Shown: positions 1 to 11,640 of the stretch, one piece after another
How the letters are laid out: every line of letters begins with the position of its first letter
How positions within the stretch are numbered: position 1 is the stretch's first letter
From: Chaetoderma sp. LZ-2023a
Taxonomy: Eukaryota > Mollusca > Caudofoveata > Chaetodermatida > Chaetodermatidae
Length of the DNA stretch: 64,000 bases
Direction: 5' to 3'
NCBI GenBank assembly: GCA_034401795.1
Contig: CM067372.1
Coordinates: forward strand, 17,387,924-17,451,923
Notes under the pieces: model-generated
What the model saw: the letters and a program-made list of their open reading frames with translations, nothing else
What the model was told of the DNA's origin: nothing
Database searches by the model: none
Made by a program: the position numbers and the translations under genes

Positions 1-1930
1 CTGAGAGAGTATGTTTGCAATGCCCCTTTGAAGGCTGAGAGAGTATGTTTGCAATGTCCCTTTGAAGGCTGAGAGTATGTTTGCAATGTCCCTTTGAAGG
101 CTGAGAGAGTATGTTTGCAATGTCCCTTTGAAGGCTGAGAGAGTATGTTTGCAATGTCAGGCTGAGAGAGTATGTTTGCAATGTCAGGCTGAGAGAGTAT
201 GTTTGCAATGTCAGGCTGAGAGAGTATGTTTGCAATGTCAGGCTGAGAGAGTATGTTTGCAATGTCAGGCTGAGAGAGTATGTTTGCGATGTCCCTTTGA
301 AGGCTGAGAGAGTATGTTTGCGATGTCCCTTTGAAGGCTGAGAGAGTATGTTTGCGATGTCCCTTTGAAGGCTGAGAGAGTATGTTTGCGATGTCCCTTT
401 GAAGGCTGAGAGAGTATGTTTGCGATGTCCCTTTGAAGGCTGAGAGAGTATGTTTGCAATGTCCCTTTGAAGGCTGAGAGAGTATGTTTGCAATGTCCCT
501 TTGAAGGCTGAGAGAGTATGTTTGCAATGTCCCTTTGAAGGCTGAGAGAGTATGTTTGCAATGTCCCTTTGAAGGCTGAGAGAGTATGTTTGCAATGTCC
601 CTTTGAAGGCTGAGAGAGTATGTTTGCAATGTCCCTTTGAAGGCTGAGAGAGTATGTTTGCAATGTCCCTTTGAAGGCTGAGAGAGTATGTTTGCAATGT
701 CCCTTTGAAGGCTGAGAGAGTATGTTTGCAATGTCCCTTTGAAGGCTGAGAGAGTATGTTTGCAATGCCCCTTTGAAGGCTGAGAGAGTATGTTTGCAAT
801 GCCCCTTTGAAGGCTGAGAGAGTATGTTTGCAATGTCCCTTTGAAGGCTGAGAGAGTATGTTTGCAATGTCCCTTTGAAGGCTGAGAGAGTATGTTTGCA
901 ATGTCCCTTTGAAGGCTGAGAGAGTATGTTTACAATGTCCCTTTGAAGGCTGAGAGAGTATGTTTGCAATGTCCCTTTGAAGGCTGAGAGAGTATGTTTG
1001 CAATGTCAGGCTGAGAGAGTATGTTTGCAATGTCCCTTTGAAGGCTGAGAGAGTATGTTTGCAATGTCCCTTTGAAGGCTGAGAGAGTATGTTTGCAATG
1101 TCCCGTTGAAGGCTGAGAGAGTATGTTTGCAATGTCCCTTTGAAGGCTGAGAGAGTATGTTTGCAATGTCCCTTTGAAGGCTGAGAGAGTATGTTTGCAA
1201 TGTCCCTTTGAAGGCTGAGAGAGTATGTTTGCAATGTCCCTTTGAAGGCTGAGAGAGTATGTTTGCAATGTCCCTTTGAAGGCTGAGAGAGTATGTTTGC
1301 AATGTCCCTTTGAAGGCTGAGAGAGTATGTTTGCAATGTCCCTTTGAAGGCTGAGAGAGTATGTTTGCAATGTCCCTTTGAAGGCTGAGAGAGTATGTTT
1401 GCAATGTCCCTTTGAAGGCTGAGAGAGTATGTTTGCAATGTCCCTTTGAAGGCTGAGAGAGTATGTTTGCAATGCCCCTTTGAAGGCTGAGAGAGTATGT
1501 TTGCAATGTCCCTTTGAAGGCTGAGAGAGTGTTTGCAATGTCCCTTTGAAGGCTGAGAGAGTATGTTTGCAATGTCCCTTTGAAGGCTGAGAGAGTATGT
1601 TTGCAATGTCCCTTTGAAGGCTGAGAGAGTTTGTTTGCAATGTCCCTTTGAAGGCTGAGAGAGTATGTTTGCAATGCCCCTTTGAAGGCTGAGAGAGTAT
1701 GTTTGCAATGCCCCTTTGAAGGCTGAGAGAGTATGTTTGCAATGTCCCTTTGAAGGCTGAGAGAGTATGTTTGCAATGTCCCTTTGAAGGCTGAGAGAGT
1801 ATGTTTGCAATGTCCCTTTGAAGGCTGAGAGAGTATGTTTGCAATGTCCCTTTGAAGGCTGAGAGAGTATGTTTGCAATGTCCCTTTGAAGGCTGAGAGA
1901 GTATGTTTGCAATGTCCCTTTGAAGGCTGG
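1..1930. repeat. 34-bp minisatellite array
   Basis: Roughly 56 head-to-tail copies of a 34-bp unit (GGCTGAGAGAGTATGTTTGC followed by AATGTCCCTTTGAA) fill the left edge, so the true start is outside the window. Five consecutive units around 139-273 are a 27-bp short form, and five consecutive units around 285-435 read GCGATG instead of GCAATG. Clustered variants suggest spread by local duplication. All three minus-strand frames are nearly stop-free only because the unit lacks stops in them; this is not a gene. The array ends cleanly at GGCTGGGATAACA. Confidence 0.97.
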
Positions 1931-2398
1931 GATAACATTTCTCTTCTTGGCCTGTAAATGAATATTTTAATGACCATTTCAGAAATCATTTCTGTCCACC
2001 TTTGACCAGTAATGCCAGAACTATGACCTCAATGATGATCTCAGGTAAGATAATGCACCAGTGCTTGGCGCATGTCATCATAGGCATCTTAAATTAGTCC
2101 AGCCCAAACAAGATTCAAAATTATTTTAATATGTAAATATGACACTCCGTCTACAGGCTATACTCCTTTAGAGATCAAGAACAGGACAAATTCAATTTAT
2201 CTGATGTCCATTTAAAGGACAAGCAGTTAATCTTGAAAATTAAAAAAAATCACCTACTCTTATCCTGGAAATGGAGATTCTTTAAGACCATTGTATAAGC
2301 TGACTTTGATCATTAACATGAAAGGGTTAACGTAGTGATGGTCTCTGGAATACGGATCAATACAATACAATCACTGTACACTAATATTTACAATTCTG
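1931..2398. other. unique AT-rich sequence
   Basis: No gene, tandem repeat or recognised element was seen. The stretch lies downstream of the stop of the minus-strand CENP-U-like gene and is intergenic or distal 3' flank. Confidence 0.5.
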
Positions 2399-2575
2399 AA
2401 CCCTTTAACACTAAAGCCAGCTAAAAAAGGCTTCTGCGAGTCTTGAGAAAGCTATTAAAAAAGATTTGCGACTGGAATGACTGAGCCAGTCATTCCAATG
2501 ATAAATCTTCAAGAATAATCTCTTTGTCTGTAAATAGATAATTTCCATGCGAAAACTTTTCTTGAACAAATTTGT
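2399..2575. repeat. palindromic repeat family P1, copy
   Basis: Begins CCCTTTAACACTAAAGCC and contains the family core GACTGGAATGACTGAGCC, whose complement GAGCCAGTCATTCCAATG follows almost at once. Further arms pair outside the core. The consensus comes from copies listed separately at 5540, 16075, 19010, 23864, 24862, 33925 and 47622. Shape and TTAA-rich ends suggest a MITE; no coding capacity. Confidence 0.75.
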
Positions 2576-2699
2576 CCTTATGCCACAGCGTTAAAGTGAG
2601 GTGTATTCCTGGTTTAGCATGATCAGTGTGTGCAATGTCAATCATCAACTCATGTGACAGACAGACTGAACTCATTCATCAATAAACAAAGCACTAGTC

Positions 2700-2773
2700 A
2701 TAGAACACATTCAAGGGAGATAACCCATGTACATCTCTCTAGAATACAGATTTACGGGAGGCAACTCATGTAC

Positions 2774-2810
<37 letters not shown>

Positions 2811-2880
2811 GATTAAGGGGAGACAACTCATGTACAACTGGCTATATACAAATACAAGAGAAGACAACTCTCATAATAAA
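2700..2880. repeat. short direct repeats GGGAGA.AACTC with (TA)n
   Basis: The word GGGAGAYAACYCATGTACA recurs about four times (near 2715, 2757, 2818 and 2862) at 40-60 bp spacing, with a TA run at 2779-2803. GGGAGATAACTC-like words are common in molluscan repeats (recollection). Confidence 0.6.
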
Positions 2881-3109
2881 TGTCAGTTCTGTACAGAAAT
2901 CATTACACTTGAAGAATTAATCAGAAACCCTTAACTCTGTAACGCTCAAAATCCTGAAATTTTATTTATAAATTGTCCATTTGCTGAGCAAGTTGTTCAT
3001 TGTGTTAAATTACTGATCACTGAGTCAGTCATTCCAGTGGTGAAATATTGCACACGCAGGTCCCTATCACATTGTACGTCTATCCAGAAATTCTTGAGCA
3101 GAACCAAGC

Positions 3110-3270
3110 ATATACTTACACACTTTCTCGTGTTAAGATCTGAGGCAATCCAGATCTGGATCGTGGTCAAAATCTGCAAACCCTCTTTTACGGTAAGATC
3201 CTGTGTTGTGTTAATATACACACACAAAAATGGAATATCCTCTTCCCTTACACGATGCAGGTAAAATTGG
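3110..3270 (-). repeat. interspersed repeat F2 (minus), fragment
   Basis: On the minus strand it reads GTGTAAGGGAAGAGGATATT, then a Ca.AGATTTTGACCACGATCC-like block and GATCCAGATCTGGATTG. The same order of words occurs at 8170-8412 (minus) and 12615-12990 (plus). It is non-coding. Confidence 0.6.
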
Positions 3271-3984
3271 ATTGGCAAAGGATAAATGGATAGTTGATAT
3301 TAAGCACAAATGTTGGCGGTCTTTTATCATTCTTTATTATACTTAACGAAAGCGCACTCATGAAGCTCGTAAATCAGTACGAAGAGGGTTAAAATGGCCC
3401 TTAATCCTTTGAACCAGAAAGACAATATTCAAGAAATCATGAACAATTTAATAAAGATTCTGTTGAACAGGATCCAGTCAAATTAGTTTCAAAATATTCA
3501 ACAGCCATTGTCCTGAAATTAAAGCTAACATAAACCATTAAGACTATCACATTAGATACAAAGAATCTGAGTTCTCTGCGCTCTGTGAAATTTCAACGTC
3601 ACAACTCCCTAAAAGATGGCAGAGTAGCAGCCAGAGCTCTCTTAGTCTAATATGGTGGTCTTAATGGCTTATTATAGCTTTATGTCAAAGATTAATTAAG
3701 GCGAGATTGTACATGATCATATTAAATACTGTAAAAGAGATGTGTCGGCCATGTATTTTATGCAGCATAAGTTGTTGCTACACCAATCAGCAACAACTCT
3801 GTGTTATTTATTTTAACATATTCAATTGTCTTTCTGCACAACTGTAATTAACCACTTAACCATCAAATTTCTTCAATAAAATTTCAATGGACCTTTCCAT
3901 TTTTAGCCATGCCCCACCCATCACTAGCTAAGCTCCACCCACACCTCGCCGTGCTGGGATTGATCGATCCCCGAATAAGCCATG

Positions 3985-3990
3985 TTTATT
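3985..3990 (-). terminator. candidate polyadenylation signal
   Basis: AATAAA on the minus strand, about 415 nt past the stop codon of the CENP-U-like gene. A second AATAAA lies near 3806. AT-rich sequence produces such words by chance, so this is tentative. Confidence 0.25.
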
Positions 3991-4069
3991 AAATAGCAAA
4001 GAATTACAAAAACATGCAATTCATACGTGTCAGAGTATTTGAGATTTGGTGATGGTCTATATGGAACCA

Positions 4070-4130
4070 TTTGTGACGTAATGATTGTGACGTCATCATA
4101 CACGCACTGAGATGATTATGACGTCATACG
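4070..4130. promoter_or_regulatory. cluster of three CRE-like words
   Basis: TGACGTAA and two full palindromes TGACGTCA lie within 60 bp. TGACGTCA is the CREB/ATF site. The location is downstream of a gene end, so a promoter role is not supported by context. Confidence 0.3.
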
Positions 4131-4404
4131 AGGTCAGATGATGGATGGACACTCTGGAAATCGAATTGTCTCAGCAAATGTCCATTTGCAGACGAGGAGA
4201 TTACTTTTGACAATTTACCACTGGATTCTAGTGATCAATTTGTCAAAAATAGTCTTCTTAAGCACCAGTTAGTTAAGATGCCCTCTCTTCCCGTGTCTCT
4301 CATGTTGCTGGTTTCTTGTAACAACTCTTCAACCACCAGTAATTGTTATGATTTGTGGAATTGACGCGTGTCTTATCCTGGCCGACACAGGATTGACCAG
4401 TACT

Positions 4405-4504
4405 TCAGTATGCCTCTAATTGTCTAGCCTGTTGCAGCCATGCTTCAGCGGTCAGCAGATCAGCAGACTTGTTGGTCGCTCTCATGCTTAGTCTCTGTCT
4501 CAGC
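4405..4504 (-). CDS. CENPU: CENP-U-like protein, terminal coding exon
   Basis: Last coding exon of the minus-strand gene. Acceptor is ...TGTTCACAG before GCTGAGACAG. The leading G completes an Arg codon (CG+G) from the exon at 5776-5837, then 32 codons and TGA follow. The peptide ends LTAEAWLQQARQLEAY. From memory, vertebrate CENP-U has a similarly spaced segment KS..L..A..[FW]L....QL..Y, here KS at NKSADLL and the final Y as C-terminal residue. In vertebrates further residues follow, so this copy would be shorter at the C terminus. CENP-U is a subunit of the CENP-O/P/Q/U/R part of the constitutive centromere-associated network. The assignment rests on recalled motifs, not on a search. Confidence 0.65.
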
Positions 4505-5104
4505 CTGTGAACAATACAACACAACAACAGAATCTTAATGACAAATATTGCAAATGAGAAATGTGTCAAATCACGTTAATGAGTGGACTGCTTAACACAA
4601 TATGGATAATAATCAGGGCTCTGTTTTTGAGTATTTCTACAGGTTGAAGTAGTTATCATGCACCTAAACTCCAGAGACTCCATTGCATTAGATTGGTTAT
4701 GAGCTCACTTTCCTAACCACGATACTGAAAACTGATGTATAACACTGTAAAGATTGGTTTATACGCTTACATGCGCTTCAGAAATGAAACCCTGTCATCA
4801 TCATGATGAGGATTTTTTGATCTTAAAGTCAATATGACCTTCTCCTTGTTTTAAGTTTCATCATTATTGACTGCAATTATTTAGTGGAAAACAATGTCCT
4901 TCTTCGTATGATCATAACTGTCATATGTACTGTAGAAACAATAATGAGTCTTCATTTGTACTCTGAGAGACTATAACTTATGGTTGAAAAGATGACCGTA
5001 ATCCAGTTTGGATGACCTCATTAAATATGAAATCACTCCATGGATGACTTGAAATCTTCAAACATTTTGACCTAGATATGAATATACATTGAAGGTGCGT
5101 TCTA

Positions 5105-5398
5105 GACCGGTGGTCATTTAGACATGTGCTGACTAGACAGGTAGAGACTTAGATAGGTGGCCACTAAGACAGGTGGTCACACAGATAGATGGTCACTCAG
5201 ACAGGTGGTCACTCAGACAGGTGGTCACATAGACAGGTAGTCACATAGACAGGTAGTCCCGTAGACAGGTGGTTACACAGATAGATGGTCACTCAGACAG
5301 GTGGTCACACAGATAGATGGTCACTCAGATAGATGGTCACTCAGACAGGTGGTCACATAGACAGGTAGTCACGTAGACAGGTGGTCACTTCACACAAA
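5105..5398. repeat. degenerate about 20-bp tandem repeat
   Basis: Runs of GACAGGTGGTCACATAGACA-like units about 17-20 bp long with many point changes. The same word family dominates 5930-7085, with the exon at 5776-5837 between the two blocks. Confidence 0.85.
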
Positions 5399-5539
5399 CC
5401 ATAAGCTATTGTAAACAGTAACAGATAATGTTTTGTGCTTAAGATGATTGGTTTTATAATCACCAGCCTTAATCCAGTAATGCTCATATTTGATCAAGAA
5501 AATTATAATCTCTTAGAAGATATCCCAACTTGCTTAGCA

Positions 5540-5705
5540 ACAGAAGACTATTTTTGAAGATTTACCACTGAAATGACTGGCTCGGTTATCGAGCTGGTCA
5601 TTCCAGTTGTAAATTTTCAAAAATAGATTTCTCCTGACTTTTAAATGGCCATCTCACAAGACCACTGTCCAGGCCAGGTTTGTCCGGCGTGACCAGTAAA
5701 GGGTT
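5540..5705. repeat. palindromic repeat family P1, copy
   Basis: TTTTTGAAGATTTACCACTG then AATGACTGGCTCGGTTATCG and the near-complement CGAGCTGGTCATTCCAGTTG, TAAATTTTCAAAAATAG. The right end reads AGTAAAGGGTTAGA, close to the TTAACCCTTTAA end seen in other copies. Confidence 0.8.
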
Positions 5706-5775
5706 AGAGAGTGATCTTCTTGTTGCCACAAAGTCGGATGTCCAGTATAAACAGGCTTGACTGTACATTGCTTAC

Positions 5776-5837
5776 CGTTTCTGTTTCTTCCGCAGTAAGA
5801 GTAGCTCTCTACGGCTGCTATTCACCTCCGATACAGA
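5776..5837 (-). CDS. CENPU: CENP-U-like protein, coiled-coil exon
   Basis: 62-nt internal exon between acceptor GATTTTTCAG and donor AAACG|GTAAGC. It starts in phase 0 and ends with two bases of an Arg codon that the next exon completes. Product SVSEVNSSRRELLLLRKKQKR is strongly charged and leucine-rich, as expected for a coiled coil. It corresponds to the region of CENP-U where helices mediate CENP-Q partnering (family knowledge). Both splice sites are canonical and the phase fits both neighbours, which supports a real exon despite its size. Confidence 0.7.
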
Positions 5838-5929
5838 CTGAAAAATCAAACAATATCATAAACAGTACAGATCCTTAAATATAGAACACCCCATCTTATG
5901 TGGCCACCTTAAGAGGAAACAAATAGTGG

Positions 5930-7085
5930 TTATTAAAGACAGGTGGCCATTCAAGACAGGTGTTGTGTAAAAACATGTGGTCTATAAAGACAGGTGGTCT
6001 ATAAAGACACGTCGCTATTAAAGGTGATCTATAAGGAAGGTGGTGTGCAAAAGCAGGTAGTCTATAAAGACAGGTGGTCAATAGACGTGATCTGTAAAGA
6101 CAGGTGGTGTGTAAAGGTAGGTGGTCTATAAAGACAGGTGGTCTATAAAGACATGTGATCTGTAAAGACAGGTGGGGTGTAAAGACAGGTAGTATGTAAA
6201 TGTGGGTGGTCTATAAAGACAGGTGGTCTATAAGGAAGGTGGTGTGTAAAGGCAGGTAGTCTATAAAGACAGGTGGTCAATAAAGACATGTGATCTGTAA
6301 AGACAGGTGGTGTGTAAAGACAGGTGGTCTACAAAGACATGTGATCTGTAAAGACAGGTGGTCTATAAAGACAGGTGGTGTGTAAAGTCAGGTGGTCTAT
6401 AAAGACATGTGATCTGTAAAGACATGTGATCTGTAACGACAGGTGGTGTGCAAAGACAGGTGGTGTGTAAAGACAGGTGGTGTGTAAAGACATCTAGTTA
6501 GGATAAAAGATGAACAAGATAAGTGGTCACAACTGATATGCAAGCCCAATAGACATGTGGTCACAATAGACAGGCAGCCAAAATAGACATGTAGCTACAA
6601 TGGACAGGTGGTGACAATAGACAGGTGGTCACAATAGACAGGTTGTCACAATAAACAGATGGCCACTATAGGCAGATGGTCACTATAGACAGGCATACAC
6701 AGAGATAGATGTCCGTAATGGTCAAGTAGCCACATGATAGGTGGCTACTATATACACAGGTATCAGTCATTCCAGTGATGAATTTCACAAATTGGTACCT
6801 TTAAACAGGTGGTAACTATACATGGCTGGTTACTATCTAGACAAATGGTCACAATAGGTAGTTGGTCATTTAAATGGCTAGTCACTATAGACAGGTGGTC
6901 ACTGTAGAGGATTAGTCACTATAGACAAGTGGTCACTATAGACAAGTAGTCACAAGACAAGTGGCCACTATAGACAGGTGGTAACTATAGATAGGTAGCC
7001 CCTATATACAGGTGGTCGCCATAGACTGTCAGATGGTTATTATCGACTGTAGACAGATGGTCACTATAGACAGCTGGTCACTAGA
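5930..7085. repeat. degenerate about 17-20 bp tandem repeat, intronic
   Basis: Units such as TCTATAAAGACAGGTGGTGT shift from 5930 to 6500 into CTATAGACAGGTGGTCACAA-like units up to 7085. The drift along the array shows an old, diverging array. A half copy of the palindromic family interrupts it near 6758-6800 and a TA run (7098-7120) follows it. It lies in an intron of the CENP-U-like gene. Confidence 0.9.
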
Positions 7086-7937
7086 TGGCTGGTCAAATAT
7101 ATATATATATATATATATAATCGACAGTAAAGGCGTATAGAGTACAGATGGTTTGTGAATACATGTCAAAAATATTTCTTGATGCCTCAAGAATGTGATT
7201 CTGTGACTGAAAGGCCACCTGTCATAGAGACAGCATCAAACAGTCATGGCCTGATGAGCCTGTATGCGTGTATGTGTAATGTCTCACTAATGGGTCTTAC
7301 ACTGTGTTGATGTACAGATTGAGTTTACATGACAAACAACAGGCCATGTCGTGGTTAGTGAGTCATTCCTGTATTACATGGTCACCAAATTATATATTCT
7401 GACCATCCATACAGGTATGCGCTTTCATATTTCTGGAATGAGTGGAAGCTCAAGTTTCCAGTCAAATTATTTGTAAATGTCCAACAAAAATGGTGACAAT
7501 ACATTACTTCCACGTGACTTGCACTGATGTTTTTTTATTTAGTATTGAAAAGCCACTAAAAAGGCTAATTTAGTAAAGATCAAGCATCTCATTGCTAACA
7601 TGTGTCAGGGTTCATACACCTTTCTGTGTTTGAAATTCCATGACTTTTCATGACAAAAACTAAAAAATTCCATGACCTCCAAGAATTAATATCTAGGAGA
7701 TTTGTGTTTATGACATAGCTCTAAAAAATAAGGTGAGTGGGTGCGTGAGTGAGTGAGTGAGTGAGTGAGTGAGTGAGTGAGTGAGTGAGTGCATGCGTGC
7801 GTGTGAGTGCGAGCGAGCGTGTGAGTGCATGTGAGTGAGTGAGTGAGTGAGTGAGTGAGTGCGTGCCTGCATGCATTAGGTGAAGCATCAAAGCAGACTC
7901 AGTCTCAGGTGTGTATAATCAACCTATATTTTCTTAC
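7086..7937. other. intron with microsatellites
   Basis: Contains a TA run, a TTTGACTGGAA-type motif fragment near 7455 and a GTGA/GAGT microsatellite with GCGT interruptions at 7735-7870. No exon was seen other than the one starting at 7938. Confidence 0.55.
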
Positions 7938-7985
7938 CCTTGTTATGTTAGTTTTCAGATACTTCATCTCCTGTACTCCATCAAT
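7938..7985 (-). CDS. CENPU: CENP-U-like protein, small coiled-coil exon
   Basis: 48-nt symmetrical exon (phase 0 to 0) between acceptor TATCTTCACAG and donor ACAAGG|GTAAGAA. Product IDGVQEMKYLKTNITR. In recalled vertebrate CENP-U the matching stretch has the pattern K..QML..LK..., so the order of hydrophobics and the LK pair agree. The exon is small enough to be missed by gene finders, but the splice sites are strong and the frame continues on both sides. Confidence 0.65.
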
Positions 7986-8169
7986 CTGTGAAGATACAAA
8001 GCTGTGAATTGAACACTTAACAAACAAGAGCAATCAGAGATTGCAGACCCTCACCTCACCCTACAGTTTTTGTCACATTGCAAAATGTTTTCCTATTCTT
8101 TTGTATTTTGGCAAATTTTCTAAATTTCTTTTTAATTCTCTAGATTTTTGGGGGATCATGTCTAAAGTT

Positions 8170-8412
8170 GTGGAATCATAGTGTACGATCACATCCATTT
8201 GTGATAAAATTTGAGCCAAATCTAACCACTAGGTCCCAAGCATGCGATGATACATGTATCCACAGATCCAGAATTTGATCTGATTCTGTCTACAGGATTT
8301 TTAATCAGGATCACAGCCAAAGTCTGGAAAGCCTCTTGCATGGTAAGCTCATTCGTTGTGTTAAGATTTGAGCCAAATCAATGCAATACCCTCTTCCCCT
8401 TACAGGAGGAGC
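8170..8412 (-). repeat. interspersed repeat F2 (minus)
   Basis: On the minus strand it reads GTAAGGGGAAGAGGGTATTG, then GTTAAGATTTGAGCC-complement words, AAGAGGCTTTCCAGACTTTG and CCAGAATCTGGATCTGTGG-like words. These words appear in the same order at 12615-12990. It abuts the minisatellite starting near 8413. Confidence 0.65.
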
Positions 8413-10740
8413 ATAAATATAGACTCTACCATCACAATGACACCATTAATATAGACTCCACAATGACACCATTAATCTCGACTCTACAATCACACCATTA
8501 ATATTGACTTACAATGATGCCATTAATCTCGACTCTACAATGATGCCATTAATAGACTCTACAATGACGCCATTAATCTCGACTCTACAATGATACCATT
8601 AATATAGACTCCACAATGACACCATTAATCTCGACTCTACAATCACACCATTAATATTGACTTACAATGGTGCCATTAATCTACTCTTCAATGATGCCAT
8701 TAATCTACTCTTCAATGATGCCATTAATCTAGACTCTACAATGATGCCATTAATCTAGACTCTACAATGATGCCATTAATCTAGAACCTACACTTACGGC
8801 ATTACTCTAGACCCTACAATGACGCCATTAATCTAGACTCTATGACACCATTAATCCAGACACTACAATGAAACCATTAATCTAGAATCTACAATGACAC
8901 CATTAAACTAGACTTTACAATGACACCATTAATCTAGACTCCACAATCACACCATTAAGCTCGACTCTACAATGACACAATTAATCTAGACTCTACAATG
9001 ATGCCATTAATCTACTCTACAATGAGGCCATTAATCTACTCTACAATGCCATTAATCTAGACTCTACAATGATGCCATTAATCTAGACTCTACAATAATG
9101 CCATTAATCTCAACTCTACAATGATGCCATTAATACAGACTCCACAATGACACCATTAATCTCGACTCTACAATGACACTATAAATCTAGACTCTACAAT
9201 GACACCATTAATCTAGACTCTACAATGATGCTATTAATCTAGACTCTACCATGATGCCATTAATCTACTCCACAATGATGCCATTAATCTAGACTCTACA
9301 ATGATGCCATTAATCTAGACTCTACAATGATGCCATTAATCTAGACTCTACAATGATGCTATTAATCTAGACTCTACCATGATGCCATTAATCTACTCCA
9401 CAATGATGCCATTAATCTAGACTCTACAATGATGCCATTAATCTAGACTCTACAATGACACCATTAATCTAGACACTACAATGACACCATTTAATCTACT
9501 CTACAATGCCATTAATCGAGACTACAATGACACCATTAATCGAGACTCTACAATGACACCATAAATCTACTCTACAATGACACCATTAATCTAGACTCTA
9601 CAATGACACCATTAATATAGACTCTACAATGACACCATTTAATCTACTCTACAATGACACCATTAATAGAAACTCCACAATGACACCATTAATCTTGACT
9701 ACAATGATGCCATTAATCTACTCTACAATGATGCCATTAATCTACTCTACAATGACACCATTAATATAGACTCTACAATGATGCTATTAATCTAGACACT
9801 ACAATGATGCCATTAATCTAGACTCTACAATGACACCATTAATATAGACTCTACAATGACGCCATTAATATAGACTCTACAATGGTGTAATTAATCTAGA
9901 CTCTACAATGACACCATTAATCTAGGCACTACAATGACGCAATTATTATAGATTTGACAATAATTACATTAACTTAGGCCTGACAATGATGCCATTAATC
10001 TAGACTCTACAATGATGCCATTAATCTAGACTCTACAATGATGCTATTAATCTAGACTCTACCATGATGCCATTAATCTACTCCACAATGATGCCATTAA
10101 TCTAGACTCTACAATGATGCCATTAATCTAGACTCTACAATGACACCATTAATCTAGACACTACAATGACACCATTTAATCTACTCTACAATGCCATTAA
10201 TCGAGACTACAATGACACCATTAATCGAGACTCTACAATGACACCATAAATCTACTCTACAATGACACCATTAATCTAGACTCTACAATGACACCATTAA
10301 TATAGACTCTACAATGACACCATTTAATCTACTCTACAATGACACCATTAATAGAAACTCCACAATGACACCATTAATCTTGACTACAATGATGCCATTA
10401 ATCTACTCTACAATGATGCCATTAATCTACTCTACAATGACACCATTAATATAGACTCTACAATGATGCTATTAATCTAGACACTACAATGATGCCATTA
10501 ATCTAGACTCTACAATGACACCATTAATATAGACTCTACAATGACGCCATTAATATAGACTCTACAATGGTGTAATTAATCTAGACTCTACAATGACACC
10601 ATTAATCTAGGCACTACAATGACGCAATTATTATAGATTTGACAATAATTACATTAACTTAGGCCTGACAATGATGCCATTAATCTAGGCTCTGCAATGA
10701 AACCATTAATCTAGCCTCAACCATGACAATTAATCTGGAT
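8413..10740. repeat. 26-bp minisatellite array with a 685-bp internal duplication
   Basis: Degenerate units of about 26 bp (ACTCTACAATGATGCCATTA then ATCTAG), about 85-90 copies, alternating GATGCC and GACACC variants. A 685-bp block (about 9298-9982) is repeated directly at 9983-10667 without a difference I could find. A smaller block, 9221-9290, is itself repeated at 9346-9420. The array is intronic. Confidence 0.95.
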
Positions 10741-11091
10741 TTAATGATGACTGTATTAAATTTTCAACTCGGCAATGATGTCACGGTAATAAGGGAAAAG
10801 GGGCAGAACATTTTTTGCAGTAGAATTGTTTAAATATTCAGCATCTTTTATACAGAGTTTGTTACATTTAAGACAGATTTTGTGTATATTCAGGTAGGAT
10901 GTTTATTACACTAACAGTTATCTATAATCCTTGTATAAAGTCTGGGTGTAATAAACACATACTCACAGCGATTCATGCAGCGCGCGCACACACACACACA
11001 CATGTGCATGCAGCACACTCACTCACGCACGCGCGCACACACGTGCATGTGGAACACTCACTCTCACACACACATCACACACCCACATTAC
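10741..11091. other. intron sequence with (CA)n tract
   Basis: AT-rich spacer followed by an interrupted CA/CGCA tract at about 10983-11080, which abuts the donor side of the exon at 11092. On the transcribed strand this is a GU-rich run directly after the 5' splice site. Confidence 0.6.
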
Positions 11092-11170
11092 CGTGTCAGT
11101 GATAGTTTCCTGCATTTCTCTAAAGAATCCACGGACTGCATTACGCTGTGTCTTAGTCGTAAGCTCTTCC
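11092..11170 (-). CDS. CENPU: CENP-U-like protein, helical exon
   Basis: 79-nt exon between acceptor GTTTTGCAG and donor GACACG|GTAATG. The leading G completes an Arg split with the exon at 15877-15980; the exon then runs 26 codons and ends in phase 0. Product EELTTKTQRNAVRGFFREMQ then ETITDT. The pattern A[VI]...F[FY]...[KR/E]....I corresponds to recalled vertebrate CENP-U around KAAIATFYVNVKEQFIKML. Frame and phase agree with both neighbouring exons. Confidence 0.7.
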
Positions 11171-11526
11171 CTGCAAAACACCCACCAGTTTTTAAGCATT
11201 TTAACAATAAGCGCACGAGACTATATATATTATGTAGAACAGCTTTGAGTCAACAGATAGACAAGAATGCAATACCCTCCTCCTCTTTCACGGTGAAGGT
11301 AATCATGTGTTATGTTACCTATGTAATGGCTTCCAGTCAAATTAATTTCAAAATATTTAGCATAATACTCTGTACATGATACAGAGTTTGTTATCTTAGT
11401 TACAGGTTATTCGATACATCATAGAGACTATTAGCCAGAAATTAACAAGAACAAATTTGTCCAATACCTGCATGTTTGATATATTTTTCAATCGGGCTAT
11501 CGTGAGGTCAAAAGTGTATATTATGA
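11171..11526. other. intron, fragments of interspersed repeats
   Basis: Contains words of the F2 repeat near 11240-11300 (minus: GAGGAGGGTATTGCATTCTT) and one TTTGACTGGAA-type motif (11329-11362, inverted). No exon was seen. Confidence 0.45.
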
Positions 11527-11640
11527 AAACAAGAGCATCAAGGGCCTGCATGCTCACCTGGACATTTAGCATTTGAACCAGTAGCATTTGAACAGACATA
11601 ATACTTTAACTTCAGCAGTGCCAAGACATAAAATACACTA
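11527..11640 (-). repeat. AAGAGGCCC-type interspersed repeat, short copy
   Basis: Starts AAAACAAGAGCATCAAGGGC and keeps GCTCACCTGGACATTTAGCA, matching the left end of the longer copy at 13149. Only about 110 bp is present. A fixed left end and variable length fit a minus-strand retroposon that is 5'-truncated. Confidence 0.6.

Larger units (their letters stand above)
2881..4404. other. 3' flank of the CENP-U-like gene, with repeat fragments
   Basis: No exon was seen. It holds a half copy of the palindromic family (about 3005-3050), a diverged copy of a second interspersed repeat (3110-3270, minus), one copy of the TTTGACTGGAA-type motif (3475-3522, inverted) and three CRE-like words at 4070-4130. 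A diverged palindromic-family copy lies at about 4160-4265. Confidence 0.5.

Noticed and set aside
265-1989. Long minus-strand open frames of 234-327 codons
   Set aside because: They are translations of the 34-bp minisatellite in all three frames, with no codon bias, start context or domain.
8413-10740. Possible CRISPR array
   Set aside because: Units are directly tandem with no unique spacers and the genome is eukaryotic.
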